Origin: Synechococcus sp. WH 8101
Lineage (GTDB): Bacteria; Cyanobacteriota; Cyanobacteriia; PCC-6307; Cyanobiaceae
DNA: 64,000 nucleotides
NCBI RefSeq assembly: GCF_004209775.1
Contig: NZ_CP035914.1
Coordinates: 1,550,001-1,614,000 of the forward strand
Direction of reading: 5' to 3'
Each line of letters opens with the position of its first letter. Within the stretch, counting starts at the first letter, position 1. Below are positions 28,719 to 38,894 of the stretch, in pieces. Position numbers and translations under genes: made by a program. A model generated the notes under the pieces. That model did no database searches. It was given only the letters and a program-made list of their open reading frames with translations, and had not been told where the DNA came from.

Positions 28719-30101
28719 TCAGGCCAGGGCCCGGCCGAGCTCCGGCAGCAGGCGCTCCAGGGCCACCCCGCGACTGGCTTTGAGCAGGAGCGTGTCGCCG
28801 GACTGAAGCCAGGCCGCCAGCACCGGCACGGCCTGCTCGGGGGTGTCAACCCGCTGAAGGCGGGGGAGGGCGGCAGCGGCCTCGGCCATGGCGTCGGCTT
28901 CTGCTCCCGCCATCACCAGCACCAGACCATCAATCCCGCAGGCCACCGCCCGTTCCGCCACCTGCCGGTGCAGCGCCACGCTCTGGTCTCCCAGCTCAAG
29001 CATGGTGCCCAGCACCGCAAAGCGCCGCCCAGCCTGTTGCGCCAACAACTCCAGGGCGGCGAGCACCGCCTCCGGTGAGGCGTTGTAGGTCTCATCGAGC
29101 ACCTGGATGCCGGCCAGCTCCATGCGGCGATTGCGCCCGCCGGGAACGGCAACCTGCAGATCCTGAAGCTGCGCCAACGGCACGCCGAGCTCCTCCGCCA
29201 CCGTGAGCGCCAGCAACAGATTGCGGGCGTTATGGCGCCCCTCGAGCGGCAGACGGATCGCGAAGCCATCGAGCCGCAGCACCCCGGCGCAGGCATCGAC
29301 GACACCGAGGCGATCCACCGGAGCTTCGGGCCGCACAGACCCGAGAGCATCCCCCTCCAACGCCACACGCCGTACCCGACCGCGCCAGCACTGCGCCAGG
29401 GCCGCCTCCAGCAGGGGATCACCGGCAGGAATCACCACCAGACCATCGGCCGCCAACGACGCGGTGATCTCACATTTGGCGGCAGCGATCGCTTCCCGAC
29501 TGCCGAGACGACCGATGTGAGCCGTGCCGATGTTGGTGATTACCGCGATCTGCGGTTCGGCGCATCGGGAGAGACGGGCGATCTCACCGGGGCCGCGCAT
29601 CCCCATCTCGATCACGGCAGCGCCGTGCTCCGGACCCACACCGAGCACGGTGAGCGGCACTCCGACGTCGTTGTTGTTGTTGCCGATGCTCGCCTGCACG
29701 ACACCAAGGGGCGCCAAAGCAGCGCGGATCAGCTCCCGCGTGGTGGTTTTGCCGGCGGACCCGGTCACCGCCACCACGGGGCACGGGAGCTGGCGGCGAT
29801 GGGCGCGGGCCAGCATCTGGTAAGCCTCCAGGGTGTCGTTGACGCGCCAGTGGAGCAACCCAGATGGCATGGGGTCGCTCCAAGCGGTCGCCACCACGGC
29901 GGCCTGGGCCGAGCGAGCGGCGGCTTCTGGCAGGAAGCGATGGCCATCAAAGCGCTCGCCCACCAGGGGCACGAAAAAGGCCCCGGCCACGAGCTGGCGG
30001 CTATCGGTGCAGACCGGGCCCAGGGGCTGATCCAGCAGCTCTGGGTGCTGCAATCCCACGGGTTCGCCCCAGATCTCGATCAGCTGCCTCAGTGTCAGCA
30101 C
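28719..30101 (-). CDS. murF: UDP-N-acetylmuramoyl-tripeptide--D-alanyl-D-alanine ligase
   Basis: Adds D-Ala-D-Ala to the UDP-MurNAc tripeptide. 460 residues: N-terminal substrate domain (CTDSRQLVAGAFFVPL), ATP-binding VTGSAGKTTTRE (112-123), EMGMRGPGEIARL and the C-terminal DETYNASPEA. It starts with GTG, two bases after the stop of the upstream hypothetical gene, suggesting coupled translation. Confidence 0.96.
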   Translation of the reverse strand: MLTLRQLIEIWGEPVGLQHPELLDQPLGPVCTDSRQLVAGAFFVPLVGERFDGHRFLPEAAARSAQAAVVATAWSDPMPSGLLHWRVNDTLEAYQMLARAHRRQLPCPVVAVTGSAGKTTTRELIRAALAPLGVVQASIGNNNNDVGVPLTVLGVGPEHGAAVIEMGMRGPGEIARLSRCAEPQIAVITNIGTAHIGRLGSREAIAAAKCEITASLAADGLVVIPAGDPLLEAALAQCWRGRVRRVALEGDALGSVRPEAPVDRLGVVDACAGVLRLDGFAIRLPLEGRHNARNLLLALTVAEELGVPLAQLQDLQVAVPGGRNRRMELAGIQVLDETYNASPEAVLAALELLAQQAGRRFAVLGTMLELGDQSVALHRQVAERAVACGIDGLVLVMAGAEADAMAEAAAALPRLQRVDTPEQAVPVLAAWLQSGDTLLLKASRGVALERLLPELGRALA

Positions 30102-30103
30102 GG

Positions 30104-30844
30104 TCAGCGGTCTTCGACGTTGAACAGGATCATGCCGTTGCCAACCCGGGCTGTCCTGGCCAGGAGGCGCTGATCGGACGATTCGATCGTGAGGGCGCTG
30201 AAGCCCTCGGCCTCAAGTCGCTCCCACCAGCTCTCGGCCAGCGCCTGGCGACGGGCTTGGGGCCAATCCAGCCAGTCGTCCGACACGAGCAGGCGCACGC
30301 TGTTGCGGCTCAGTTGGGGTTCGGCGGCAAGAATCAGCCCATCGGAATCGTCAGCGGCGAGGAACTGCAACAGAGGGTCGAGGCGCGGCAACGCAGCTTC
30401 CGGCTCAGGAGCTGGTTCAGGGGCTGGTTCCGGTGCTGAATCTGGGGCTGGCTCTGGAACTGGTGCTTGGACAGGCTCCGTGGCCGGCTGTCCCGGCAGA
30501 AGCCGGGCTTCAGGCAGGGGCGTGGTGGTGAGCTGCTCCACCTGGGGAGGTGGGGTTGGCTCGGGGTGCAGCCGCTGCCATTGCATCACTCCTGCAGCGA
30601 GCAACAAGGCAGGCAGCACAAGCACCAGGGGCCAGAAGAGCGGCGCCAGATCCCGGGGCCAGAACCCCGGCGTGGAGAGATCACCCTCGCGGTTACGACG
30701 CCATAGCTCCTGCAGACGCAGGCGCAGATCGGCAGCCACAGCGCGGAGATCCTGGGCTAACGACGACCAGGGGTTGGCATAGGGCGCCGGAAGCGAACCG
30801 CTCTCCTCGACGCCTGGATCGGAACGATCGGATCGATCCGCCAT
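30104..30844 (-). CDS. Membrane-anchored protein with proline-rich linker, unknown
   Basis: 246 residues: a cytoplasmic N-terminus with a helical segment (SLAQDLRAVAADLRLRLQEL), one transmembrane helix (about 68-88), a Pro/Glu/Ala linker of PEPAPEPAPEP type (about 118-150), and a C-terminal domain of about 95 residues with no family I recognise. The layout (anchor, periplasm-spanning linker, folded tail) resembles envelope proteins, but function is unknown. It lies between glgA and murF with gaps of 6 and 2 bases. Confidence 0.7.
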   Translation of the reverse strand: MADRSDRSDPGVEESGSLPAPYANPWSSLAQDLRAVAADLRLRLQELWRRNREGDLSTPGFWPRDLAPLFWPLVLVLPALLLAAGVMQWQRLHPEPTPPPQVEQLTTTPLPEARLLPGQPATEPVQAPVPEPAPDSAPEPAPEPAPEPEAALPRLDPLLQFLAADDSDGLILAAEPQLSRNSVRLLVSDDWLDWPQARRQALAESWWERLEAEGFSALTIESSDQRLLARTARVGNGMILFNVEDR

Positions 30845-30850
30845 TCAGGG

Positions 30851-32428
30851 TCAGGAGCGGGAGCGGCCGAGCAGGCGAGCCAGAGGATTGCGCCGTTGCA
30901 CCGGAGCAGCCACAGCGCCTGTCGCCGAAGGGCTGGGCTCGACAGCCGCCTGATGTTCCTCTGCGGACGGACGTGCTGACGGGTCCATCCGGCTGGGATC
31001 GGCGTCCTGGCCCTGGGAGAACCGTTCCACGGCCGCCGCATCCGGACTCGGCTCCTTGAGACCACAGACATCGCGGTACATCTGGTCATAGGCGAGGGCG
31101 GAGCGATCCCAGCTGTAGTCCTGACCCATGCCGCGAAGCTGCAGCTCCCGCCAGCTCTCCTGATGGCGGTAGGCCTCCCAGGCCCGCACCAGGGCGGTGT
31201 AGAAGTCGACCGGTTCAAAGCGATCGAAACAGAAGCCCGTGCCGCTGTGGTGGGCTGGATCGTGGGGCGGCACCGTGTCGACCAGGCCACCCACCTTGCG
31301 CACCACCGGCACGCAGCCGTAGCGCATCGCCATCAGCTGACTGATGCCACAGGGCTCGAAGCGGCTCGGCATCAGGAAGGCGTCACTGCCGGCGTAGATC
31401 AACCGCGACAGGGCATCGTCGTAGGTGAGGAACACGGCGACCCGGCCGGGATGGCGCGAGGCCAACTGCCAGAGCCCGGATTCCAGCCCCCGATCTCCAG
31501 TGCCGAGCACCACGATCTGGGTGTCGGTGTAAGCGAGCAGCCGGTCGGCCACCTGCAGCAACAGATCCACCCCCTTCTGATCCACCAGCCGACTCACCAT
31601 GCCAAGCAGGAAGGTGTCGGGATTGAGCGTCAGCCCCATCCGCTCCTGCAGCACCCGCTTGTTCTCGGCCCGACCGGAGAGGTCGTCGGCACTGAAGTTG
31701 GCCGGCAGGGTGCGGTCGGTGGCTGGATCCCAGGCCTCCAGATCGAGGCCATTGAGAATGCCGCGCAGCTTGCCCGAGATGTAATTGAGCAGTCCCTCCA
31801 GCTTTTCGCCGTATTCGGCCGTGCGGATCTCACTGGCATAGGTGGGCGACACGGCGTTGACCCGATCGGCGTAGAGCAGCGCCGCCGCCATGGTGTGATC
31901 ACCCTGCATGTACCAGGGGCACCAGGTCATCCGATCGAGCTTCCAACGCCAGGGGCCCTGGTATTTGAGGTTGTGGATCGTGAAGACCGTGCTGATCTCC
32001 GGGTCTTGATGCATCCACACCGGAATCATGCCCGTATGCCAGTCATGGCAATGCATCACCTGGGGCTTCCACACATTCCAGGCGAACTCCGCCGCCGCGC
32101 TAGCGAAGAAGGTGAAGCGCCAGTCTTCGTCTTCACCGCCGTAGATCCGTTCCGGATCAAACACCGGATGGCCCACCAGATAGATGGTCATGCCGTTGCT
32201 GGGATGGCGTGTTTCGAACACGGCGAACTCGGTGCCCATGGTCTGGGCCCGCCAGATCGGCTCGTCGGGGATCTGCAGACGACTCCAGAGCTTGCCGTAG
32301 CCCGGCATGATCAGACGCACGTCGTGGCCGAGCTTGGCCAGGGCCGGCGGCAGGGACCCCACCACATCACCCATGCCACCCACCTTGACCATCGGGGCGC
32401 ACTCGGCAGCAGCGAACAGGATGCGCAT
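30851..32428 (-). CDS. glgA: Glycogen synthase (ADP-glucose type)
   Basis: GT5 glucosyltransferase that extends glycogen from ADP-glucose. 525 residues with the nucleotide-binding [21 protein letters not shown] (begins at Lys15), the central DWHTGMIP, and [15 protein letters not shown] in the C-terminal Rossmann domain. The last 45 residues (rich in Ala, Pro, Ser, ending [12 protein letters not shown]) extend past the catalytic domain and look disordered. ATG at 32428. Confidence 0.96.
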   Translation of the reverse strand: MRILFAAAECAPMVKVGGMGDVVGSLPPALAKLGHDVRLIMPGYGKLWSRLQIPDEPIWRAQTMGTEFAVFETRHPSNGMTIYLVGHPVFDPERIYGGEDEDWRFTFFASAAAEFAWNVWKPQVMHCHDWHTGMIPVWMHQDPEISTVFTIHNLKYQGPWRWKLDRMTWCPWYMQGDHTMAAALLYADRVNAVSPTYASEIRTAEYGEKLEGLLNYISGKLRGILNGLDLEAWDPATDRTLPANFSADDLSGRAENKRVLQERMGLTLNPDTFLLGMVSRLVDQKGVDLLLQVADRLLAYTDTQIVVLGTGDRGLESGLWQLASRHPGRVAVFLTYDDALSRLIYAGSDAFLMPSRFEPCGISQLMAMRYGCVPVVRKVGGLVDTVPPHDPAHHSGTGFCFDRFEPVDFYTALVRAWEAYRHQESWRELQLRGMGQDYSWDRSALAYDQMYRDVCGLKEPSPDAAAVERFSQGQDADPSRMDPSARPSAEEHQAAVEPSPSATGAVAAPVQRRNPLARLLGRSRS

Positions 32429-32481
32429 GGACGGGGAGGCCCCAGGAAGGCGCCGCGACTTTAAGGGGAACCGGGGCCGGT

Positions 32482-33183
32482 TCAGGGAATCACCGTGACC
32501 GGGGTGCCCAGTCGCACTAGGTCGAACACCTCCTGCACGTTTTCCTCATAGAGACGCACGCAGCCATGGGACACGGCCCGGCCGACGGTCCAGCGATAAG
32601 GGGTGCCATGGAAACCGGCGACGGTGCAGCCATCGATATCGAGGTATTGCTCGCCATCCCAGCCATTGCGGCCCTTGCAATCGCGATAGAAGCCGATCCA
32701 GCGGGATCCGAGGGGATTGCGCTCCCCCTGGCCGATCCGTTCACCGGTCACAGGGTGCACCCAGATCGGCTCCAACACCTTTTCGAGCACCCGATGGCGG
32801 CCAGCCGGCGTCTCCCAACCCACCGTGCCCACCGCTGCCGGGAAGCGATGGGTAAGTTGGCCATCCTTCAGCACCATCAGCTGGCGATGGGTGCGGTCGA
32901 GCACCAACTGCACACCCACCGTCTGGAACAGATCGGGAGGAATCCGCGCAAGCGACTCCTGCTCCGAGATCGGCTGGGCCAGCGGCGGAATCGGATCGGC
33001 AGCTCGATCTGCGGGCGCGGTTGAAGGCGGCGATTCGGCACCGCCGATTTCGCCCTCCACCCTGGCCGGTTGGGGAACCATGGCCTGGCTAGGGGAGGCC
33101 AGCAAGAGGCCCAGCGCCATCGCAAGCGACAGGAGGCGTGCGCTGCGGAAACGCGACAGAGAAGCAGCCAACAAAACAGTCAA
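32482..33183 (-). CDS. L,D-transpeptidase (YkuD domain)
   Basis: Exported cross-linking or protein-anchoring transpeptidase. 233 residues: a signal-anchor (about 14-33, ending ASPSQA), a short disordered region, and a YkuD domain (about 90-233) with the active-site block GFHGTPYRW and [12 protein letters not shown], where Cys is the nucleophile. The start is taken as TTG 33183; no ATG precedes the signal sequence. It is divergent from no gene and lies between menB upstream and glgA downstream on the same strand. Confidence 0.9.
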   Translation of the reverse strand: MTVLLAASLSRFRSARLLSLAMALGLLLASPSQAMVPQPARVEGEIGGAESPPSTAPADRAADPIPPLAQPISEQESLARIPPDLFQTVGVQLVLDRTHRQLMVLKDGQLTHRFPAAVGTVGWETPAGRHRVLEKVLEPIWVHPVTGERIGQGERNPLGSRWIGFYRDCKGRNGWDGEQYLDIDGCTVAGFHGTPYRWTVGRAVSHGCVRLYEENVQEVFDLVRLGTPVTVIP

Positions 33184-33212
33184 CAGCGATGGCGAGGCCG
33201 CACCATCTTTAG

Positions 33213-34088
33213 CTATGGCAACCAGGGGGATGACGAGAAATCAGGACGGCGCTTCTCCAGGAAGGCATTGCGACCCTCCTGGCCCTCGGCGGTTCGATAA
33301 AAGAGATGGGTGGCCTGACCGGCCAGCTCCTGGATCCCGGCCATGCCGTCGGTTTCGGCATTGAAGGCAGCCTTGAGGCAGCGGATGGCTGTGGGGCTGT
33401 GCTGCAACACCTCCCGGGCCCAGCGGACCCCCTCAGCCTCTAGCTGCTCGAGAGGCACCACTTGGTTCACCAGCCCCATCGCCAGGGCGTCCTCAGCGCC
33501 GTATTGACGGCAGAGAAACCAGATCTCCCGGGCCTTGCGTTGCCCCACCAGCCGGGCCAGATAACCGGCACCGAAGCCACCATCGAAGCTGCCCACCTTC
33601 GGGCCCGTCTGCCCGAACACGGCGTTCTCCGCCGCCAGGCTGAGATCACAGAGCAGATGCAACACCTGGCCGCCGCCAATGGCATAGCCCGCCACCAGGG
33701 CGATCACCACCTTGGGCAGGCTGCGGATGATGCGCTGCAAGTCGAGCACATTGAGGCGGGGCAGGCCGTCGTCATCGAGGTAACCGCCATCGCCACGCAC
33801 GCTCTGATCACCTCCGGCGCAGAAGGAGAACCCCCCATCGGCAGCGGGCCCGACGCCGGTGAAGAGCACCACACCGATGTCGCTGGCTTCGCGGATGCGA
33901 CTGAAGGCATCGCAGAGCTCCACCACCGTGCGCGGCCGGAAGGCGTTGCGTTTCTGGGGCCGATTGATCGCCACACGGGCGATCCCCTCGCTGCAGCGAT
34001 CGAGCAGGATGTCGCTGTAGTCGCCCCAGGGCTGCCAGGGCACCACAGGCGCACCGGGCAACACGGCGCGGGCGGAACGATCGGTCAT
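33213..34088 (-). CDS. menB: 1,4-dihydroxy-2-naphthoyl-CoA synthase
   Basis: Crotonase-family enzyme that closes the naphthoquinone ring of phylloquinone, the photosystem I electron carrier. 291 residues with [34 protein letters not shown] and [12 protein letters not shown], the oxyanion-hole and substrate motifs of MenB. ATG 34088 overlaps the menD stop codon (ATGA), so menD and menB are translationally coupled. Confidence 0.97.
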   Translation of the reverse strand: MTDRSARAVLPGAPVVPWQPWGDYSDILLDRCSEGIARVAINRPQKRNAFRPRTVVELCDAFSRIREASDIGVVLFTGVGPAADGGFSFCAGGDQSVRGDGGYLDDDGLPRLNVLDLQRIIRSLPKVVIALVAGYAIGGGQVLHLLCDLSLAAENAVFGQTGPKVGSFDGGFGAGYLARLVGQRKAREIWFLCRQYGAEDALAMGLVNQVVPLEQLEAEGVRWAREVLQHSPTAIRCLKAAFNAETDGMAGIQELAGQATHLFYRTAEGQEGRNAFLEKRRPDFSSSPWLP

Positions 34089-35872
34089 GGCAGGCACCCC
34101 GTGACGCAGTCATTGTGGTCACCCGCTTGCACAGCGCGGCGCAGGGCCAAGCGCAGGGCCGCATCGCGCCCGCGATCGGTGCGCACCCGCAGCAAGGCCG
34201 GACGGCCCTGGGCCCAGCCCCAGTCGAGGGCCTCAGCCAGATCCTCCAGGCAGGCCACCGCACGACCAGGCACCCCATGAGCTGCGGCCAGGGCGAGATG
34301 GTCTGCGGCCTGGGGCATGGCGAAGAGCTGGTCAAACTGATCCGCTGCAGCCACCGGCACCGGCAGTTGCGCAAAGATGCCACCGCCACCGTTATCGATC
34401 AGCAGCACCAGCAGAGGCGGGCCCTGCGCCGAGGCGAGCAGCCAACCGTTGCTGTCGTGCAGCAGGGCGAGATCGCCCGTCAGCAGCAGGGTGGGTCCAT
34501 GGGTGCGGGCAAAGCCGAGCGCCAACGACAAGGTGCCATCGATCCCGGAGGCCCCCCGGAAACTGATGCAGCGATGCCGACCACGCTCCGCCAGGGCGAA
34601 CGCCTGCCAATCCCGCACCGGACTGCTGGCCGCGAGCATCACGGCGCAGTCGGCGGGCAACAAGGGCGGCAAGGCGCACATCAGGGCCGGTTCGCTGACG
34701 GCCCCGCGAGCAGGAAGCTGCGCTTCTAACCAGGTCCGCAGCGCCTGATCCTGCTGCTGCCAGAGCTGGCGCAGCGCCTGGGAGGGGGCCTCCGCACCAT
34801 CAGCGGCAGGAAGTTCCGACGCCAGGGCCTGCCACCACGAAGCCAGACCTCCAGACCACTGGCTGGCCAGCCGCAACGGATCGAGACCGCGCCGCTCCCC
34901 CTCGCTGATCACCACCTGGGGGCCGGCCAGCGACTGCAGCCAGCGCTCCAAGCGGCGACTGGCCGGCATCGGGCCGAGGCGCAACACCTGCAGGTCCCGC
35001 GGCTCCAGCCCATCGGGCAGGGGCAGGGCATCGGGAAGCAAGAGATCCCAGGCGTGGATCTGTCCCGGCAGATCGGCGGGAATGGCGGCGAGAGGATCCA
35101 CCAGCAGCGGCCAACCGCTGCGCTGCTGCCAGGCGCTCAGGGCCTGCCGATAGGCCCCGTGCTGATGCGGCTGACCCCGCCACGGCCCGGCGATCACCAC
35201 ACCGGGACGATCGGGATCGAGGCGGCAGCGGGCGTCGAAGACCGGTGCCGCGGACGGGCGCTCCGACGTTCTCGTAGGCGAGGCATCCGCCCAGGACCGC
35301 CAGACCTGGTCCTGCTCCTGCGCCGAAGGATGGAGCGGCTCTTCAAAGGGCAGGTTGAGGTGCACCGGACCAGGCCAGCGGTGGGCCTCCCCCCAGGCCT
35401 GAACCGCCAGCACCTGCAGCGCTTTGGGCTCCATCCGATCGATCCCGGCGGAATCGCCGTGACCCATCCAGCGGCAGACGCTGCGCAGAAACGTCTCCTG
35501 ATTCACCGTCTGATTGGCACCGCAGTGCTTGAGCCGCTCGGGTCGATCAGCACTGATCAAGAGCAAGGGCAAACAGGACCGATCCGCCTCCACCGCCGCC
35601 GGCAGCAGATTGGCCACCGCCGTGCCGGAGGTGGTGATCACAGCCACGGCCCGACCACTCCCAGCGGCGATGCCCAGGGCATGGAAGGCCGCGGAGCGCT
35701 CATCGATGGCGGTGATCAAGGTCAGGCGACCACGTCGGGCCAGCCCACCGGCGGCATGGGCCAGCGGACCACTGCGACTACCCGGGCAGAGCACCAGATG
35801 GCGGAGGCCCTGGACGCAGAACCCCTCCAGCAGGGTCAGTGCGGCCTGCAGATTGGCGATCGATCGCGTCAA
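34085..35872 (-). CDS. menD: 2-succinyl-5-enolpyruvyl-6-hydroxy-3-cyclohexene-1-carboxylate synthase
   Basis: Thiamine-diphosphate enzyme of phylloquinone synthesis. 595 residues: N-terminal [14 protein letters not shown] and [13 protein letters not shown] (with the cofactor-activating Glu), central domain, and the C-terminal ThDP-magnesium motif [15 protein letters not shown]. Start codon TTG at 35872. It is divergent from lepB by 54 bases and coupled to menB. Confidence 0.96.
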   Translation of the reverse strand: MTRSIANLQAALTLLEGFCVQGLRHLVLCPGSRSGPLAHAAGGLARRGRLTLITAIDERSAAFHALGIAAGSGRAVAVITTSGTAVANLLPAAVEADRSCLPLLLISADRPERLKHCGANQTVNQETFLRSVCRWMGHGDSAGIDRMEPKALQVLAVQAWGEAHRWPGPVHLNLPFEEPLHPSAQEQDQVWRSWADASPTRTSERPSAAPVFDARCRLDPDRPGVVIAGPWRGQPHQHGAYRQALSAWQQRSGWPLLVDPLAAIPADLPGQIHAWDLLLPDALPLPDGLEPRDLQVLRLGPMPASRRLERWLQSLAGPQVVISEGERRGLDPLRLASQWSGGLASWWQALASELPAADGAEAPSQALRQLWQQQDQALRTWLEAQLPARGAVSEPALMCALPPLLPADCAVMLAASSPVRDWQAFALAERGRHRCISFRGASGIDGTLSLALGFARTHGPTLLLTGDLALLHDSNGWLLASAQGPPLLVLLIDNGGGGIFAQLPVPVAAADQFDQLFAMPQAADHLALAAAHGVPGRAVACLEDLAEALDWGWAQGRPALLRVRTDRGRDAALRLALRRAVQAGDHNDCVTGCLP

Positions 35873-35926
35873 GCGAGGATGGCGGTGCTGATGGGATCCT
35901 CGGTGACCAGGGATCGGACAGGACAG

Positions 35927-36541
35927 ATGACAGCGGACTCCAGGCCTCAGAAGGACGGACCGGCCTGGCGGAACCTGCTGGTGTGGGTGCTAGTGGCGCT
36001 GCTGTTGCGCTGGTTGGTGCTCGAGCCACGCTGGATTCCCTCCGGCTCGATGCTGCCCACCCTGCAACTGCAGGACCGGATTCTGGTGGAGAAGCTGAGG
36101 CCCAGATGGACGGAGCTGCGCCACCAATCCCTGCCCCTGGGCAGCGTGGTGGTGTTCGCGGCGCCGCCCCGGCTGGTGGAGGCGGGTTACGACCCGAACG
36201 CGGCCTTGATCAAACGGGTGGTGGGACGGCCCGGGGACGCCCTGGAAGTGCGCGACGGGGTGTTGCTCCGCAACGGACAGGTGGTGAGCGAGCCCTGGCT
36301 GGACACACCGATCGACTATTCCCTCCCACCGGTGACGGTGCCGGAGAATCAGCTCTGGGTGCTGGGAGACAACCGCAACGCCAGCCTGGATTCCCATCTC
36401 TGGGGTTCGCTGCCGCAGGATCGGGTGATCGGCACAGCCGTATGGCGCTACTGGCCGCTGACCCGGTTCGGTCCGATTCGGTTCCCCCACCCGGATGCGG
36501 AGCTTGCGCATCAGACAGCTGCGGTAGGGTCAACGTCGTGA
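35927..36541 (+). CDS. lepB: Signal peptidase I
   Basis: Membrane serine protease that removes signal peptides. 204 residues from ATG 35927: one N-terminal transmembrane helix (about 17-33), then box B PSGSMLPTL with nucleophile Ser41, KRVVGRPGD with general base Lys96, and LGDNRNASLDSH. An in-frame ATG at 35879 would add 16 residues and cannot be excluded. DUF760 follows after 15 bases. Confidence 0.96.
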   Translation: MTADSRPQKDGPAWRNLLVWVLVALLLRWLVLEPRWIPSGSMLPTLQLQDRILVEKLRPRWTELRHQSLPLGSVVVFAAPPRLVEAGYDPNAALIKRVVGRPGDALEVRDGVLLRNGQVVSEPWLDTPIDYSLPPVTVPENQLWVLGDNRNASLDSHLWGSLPQDRVIGTAVWRYWPLTRFGPIRFPHPDAELAHQTAAVGSTS

Positions 36542-36556
36542 CGGAGAGCACACGGG

Positions 36557-36910
36557 ATGTTCAACCCGGAGTTCCTGACCACCGATAGCCAGGACGGACA
36601 ACCCGTCAACGGTCTGATTCAGTACCTGCAGGATCAGTCGCCCGATGTGCTGCAACGGGTCGCCAAATCGGCCAGCGGCGACATCCAGGACATCATTCGC
36701 CACAACGTGCAGGGGCTGCTGGGCATGCTCCCTGGCGAACATTTCGATGTGAAGGTGACGGCGAGCCGCGACAATCTCGCCAATCTGTTGGCCTCAGCCA
36801 TGATGACGGGGTACTTCCTCCGTCAGATGGAACAGCGCAAGGAGCTGGAGGAAGCGCTCTTCGCCGACGATCAGATGGCGGTGAATCCCGACGACGATCT
36901 GCGTCTCTGA
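36557..36910 (+). CDS. DUF760 family protein
   Basis: 117 residues matching the cyanobacterial and plastid DUF760 family: LIQYLQDQSPDVLQRVAKSA and a later LASAMMTGYFLRQMEQRKEL. Predicted helical and soluble; function unknown, though plant members have been linked to protein stability. It follows lepB closely on the same strand and ends one base before the convergent DUF4336 stop. Confidence 0.85.
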   Translation: MFNPEFLTTDSQDGQPVNGLIQYLQDQSPDVLQRVAKSASGDIQDIIRHNVQGLLGMLPGEHFDVKVTASRDNLANLLASAMMTGYFLRQMEQRKELEEALFADDQMAVNPDDDLRL

Positions 36911-38113
36911 TCACGTGGTTTCGGGATCGGAGGGCACCAGCTTGAGATCCAGGAGCCGTTGATCGAGCGCCCCGAGGAAACTCCAGTTGCCCTCACTCGG
37001 TGCCCAGGCGCGAGCGTTCAGTTCCGCCCGCAACTGCTGCACCCGCTCCGGCGTGAAGGGCAAGGGCGCGCTGTAGTGGGCGGGCACCAGCCAGCGCAGA
37101 TCGGGCAGGGCTTCGAGTTGTTCCAGCCAGGCCAGCAGGGTGCGACGGGCGCGGGGGAGCACCAACCGCTCCAGCACCGGCGCCACCTGCAGTTTGGGGG
37201 TGGTCTCCCCCATCAAGCGTTCGGCATCGGCCTGCCAACCGGGCTGCCAGGCAAAGGGATAGAGCCCGAAATGGGCCCGGGCATTGCGCAGGCCGGGGCG
37301 GAAGGCACGGCGCACCAGCTCGGCCAGGCCGGGAATCTCCAGAGGTTGCGGGCGTAAATAGGACGCGAACAGCACCAATCTGGCCCAGCCACGACGCCTG
37401 GCCTCCGGCGTGTCGGTGAGGGGCGCATCGCCACGATCGCGGGCATGGAAGAGCAACGGGGTGGGATCGCGATCGAAGATCGCGGGCGGGGTGGCCGAAA
37501 TCCCCACCAGGGCGTCGGTGATCAACAGACTCCCCGAGGGACGATGCAGGCAACTGATCTCCTGAAACCGACCCACACCGAGATCGAGGGGGCCCAGCGA
37601 GAACCAGTGGCAGACCTCAGGGTGAGGCACACCGTCTTCAAGCAGCAGGCGCCTTCGGCTGCGGGGAATGCCGAGCCAGCTGAGGGGCAGCGGCAGCGGG
37701 AAACTCCACTGGCCGGGGCAGAGCCAGAGCTGGGCGTCGGGAAAAGCCCGAGCCAAGGGAGCGAGTGGCAGCTTGTGCTCCAGACCGGAGGCGGTGGGCA
37801 ACACGATCGTGCACACGGGCCCATGTTCGGCTTCCAGAGCCCGGAGGGCTGTGCGCAATTCGGCCGTGGGGGGCAGCGGATTCACCAGCATCAAGCCCCC
37901 CGGCACCTTCACCACCGTGAGCCGGATCGGCACCGCCACGTAATACACGCCCTGGAGCTGCACGAAGCTCCACACCTGGCCGGGGATCAGCTCCTCCATG
38001 CAGGTGGCCCGGCGGCCGTAGGGATACAGAGGCAGCAAGGGCCACCAAGGCCAGCGTTGATCGCGCCTCGACACCTCAGAAATCAGCGTTGATGGGTGAG
38101 GAGACTCGCTCAT
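36911..38113 (-). CDS. DUF4336 domain-containing protein
   Basis: 400 residues from ATG 38113 (six residues longer from 38131). WPWWPLLPLYPYGRR, LIPGQVWSFVQLQGVYYVAV and ALVGIS fit the DUF4336 family of cyanobacteria and plants, distantly related to metallo-beta-lactamase-fold proteins. Function unknown. It marks the end of the core region; the DNA upstream of it becomes AT-richer. Confidence 0.8.
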   Translation of the reverse strand: MSESPHPSTLISEVSRRDQRWPWWPLLPLYPYGRRATCMEELIPGQVWSFVQLQGVYYVAVPIRLTVVKVPGGLMLVNPLPPTAELRTALRALEAEHGPVCTIVLPTASGLEHKLPLAPLARAFPDAQLWLCPGQWSFPLPLPLSWLGIPRSRRRLLLEDGVPHPEVCHWFSLGPLDLGVGRFQEISCLHRPSGSLLITDALVGISATPPAIFDRDPTPLLFHARDRGDAPLTDTPEARRRGWARLVLFASYLRPQPLEIPGLAELVRRAFRPGLRNARAHFGLYPFAWQPGWQADAERLMGETTPKLQVAPVLERLVLPRARRTLLAWLEQLEALPDLRWLVPAHYSAPLPFTPERVQQLRAELNARAWAPSEGNWSFLGALDQRLLDLKLVPSDPETT

Positions 38114-38510
38114 GCGCTCAGCATCTGACAATGGGGAGCGGGCCTATCCCCCGAACCCCTGGCGACAACAACGAGCAGACTACGCGCCCCGGAAGGATCA
38201 CTTGAGCGCGCATGAAGATGCCAAGCCAAGGTCAATTGGGGTTAAAACTCAACTAGACCATCGGCTTAACATCAATGAAGCAAGAGAATCCATCACAATA
38301 TTGCTTAATAGCAATATCTCACAACCGCAAACATCGCCGCAAACCAGAGGCACGTGTGCCAAATGCGAATCAATTCACAAGACTTACTCGCAAGGCAAGC
38401 AACAGAAACGACGCAGGCTGACGCACATCAGTCACTGAAACACTTTGGTGCAACAGCGCAAAGCGCAAGCCGAGAGGTAGCACCGTAGAGTGAAAGTTTG
38501 ACAAAAAGCA
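38114..38510. other. AT-richer intergenic region without a convincing gene
   Basis: About 400 bases with visibly lower GC than the neighbours. One 108-codon frame spans it but has no family-like sequence and no ribosome binding site, so I do not call it. It holds an inverted repeat at 38298-38317 and a shorter one, GGCACGTGTGCC, at 38349-38360. It separates the core genes from the accessory region and probably contains the promoter of the small regulator at 38511. Confidence 0.6.
38298..38317. repeat. Inverted repeat ATATTGCT-TAAT-AGCAATAT
   Basis: Perfect 8-base arms around a 4-base loop, about 200 bases upstream of the ribbon-helix-helix gene at 38511. No T-run follows on either strand, so it looks like an operator rather than a terminator. 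Confidence 0.7.
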
Positions 38511-38705
38511 ATGGCGCGCATCACCATTGCGCTAAGTGATCGCAACCATTTGGCGCTGAAGCTTTTATCACTACAAAAGGGCAAGCGGGTAATCAAGATT
38601 ATCCAAGAAGCAATTGAGCACCACCTAAAAAATGAAGGTGCCTACGATTTGGAAATCCAATCAAAAACTGATGACGAGAAAAGCCCAAAAGCGAACACCC
38701 TATGA
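38511..38705 (+). CDS. Small ribbon-helix-helix (CopG/Arc-type) protein
   Basis: 64 residues. MARITIALSDRNHLALKLLS followed by a basic turn (QKGKRVIKII) and helix QEAIEHHLKN has the strand-helix-helix pattern of dimeric RHH DNA-binding proteins. The C-terminal 20 residues are polar. The codons are AT-richer than those of the core genes, so it may be acquired. No toxin partner is adjacent, so it need not be an antitoxin. The DNA targets may be the inverted repeats on either side. Confidence 0.65.
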   Translation: MARITIALSDRNHLALKLLSLQKGKRVIKIIQEAIEHHLKNEGAYDLEIQSKTDDEKSPKANTL

Positions 38706-38780
38706 ACGCTTCTTAAGCGAAGCACAAAGCCTCAACATGCAATAGAGCTTGAAGTCCCAACAAAGTCCGGAAAAGTTAAA

Positions 38781-38823
38781 TATAGTCAAGGACAAGATTT
38801 CGACTGCTGCATGTACGCAGCAG
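38781..38823 (+). promoter_or_regulatory. Candidate -10 box and leader hairpin before the secreted-protein pair
   Basis: TATAGT at 38781-38786 resembles a -10 element. Downstream, CTGCTGC (38804-38810) can pair with GCAGCAG (38817-38823) around a six-base loop. Both lie in the 189-base gap between the RHH gene and the gene starting at 38895. No good -35 element was found. Confidence 0.35.
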
Positions 38824-38894
38824 CACTGCATAGACGCAGAATCGTTAGCGCCAGATCTCTAGGTTCCGCCTGACCATTGCCGCAGGTTGGCCGC

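Noticed and set aside
31163-32464. 433-codon plus-strand frame opposite glgA
   Set aside because: Shadow frame with His/Gln-rich composition; glgA on the other strand is complete.
35054-35926. Long 5' extension of the lepB frame
   Set aside because: Runs antisense through menD and is not signal-peptidase-like; the lepB family sequence begins near 35927.
38112-38438. 108-codon plus-strand frame in the AT-richer region
   Set aside because: No recognisable domain, no ribosome binding site, overlaps the start of DUF4336, and composition fits noncoding DNA.
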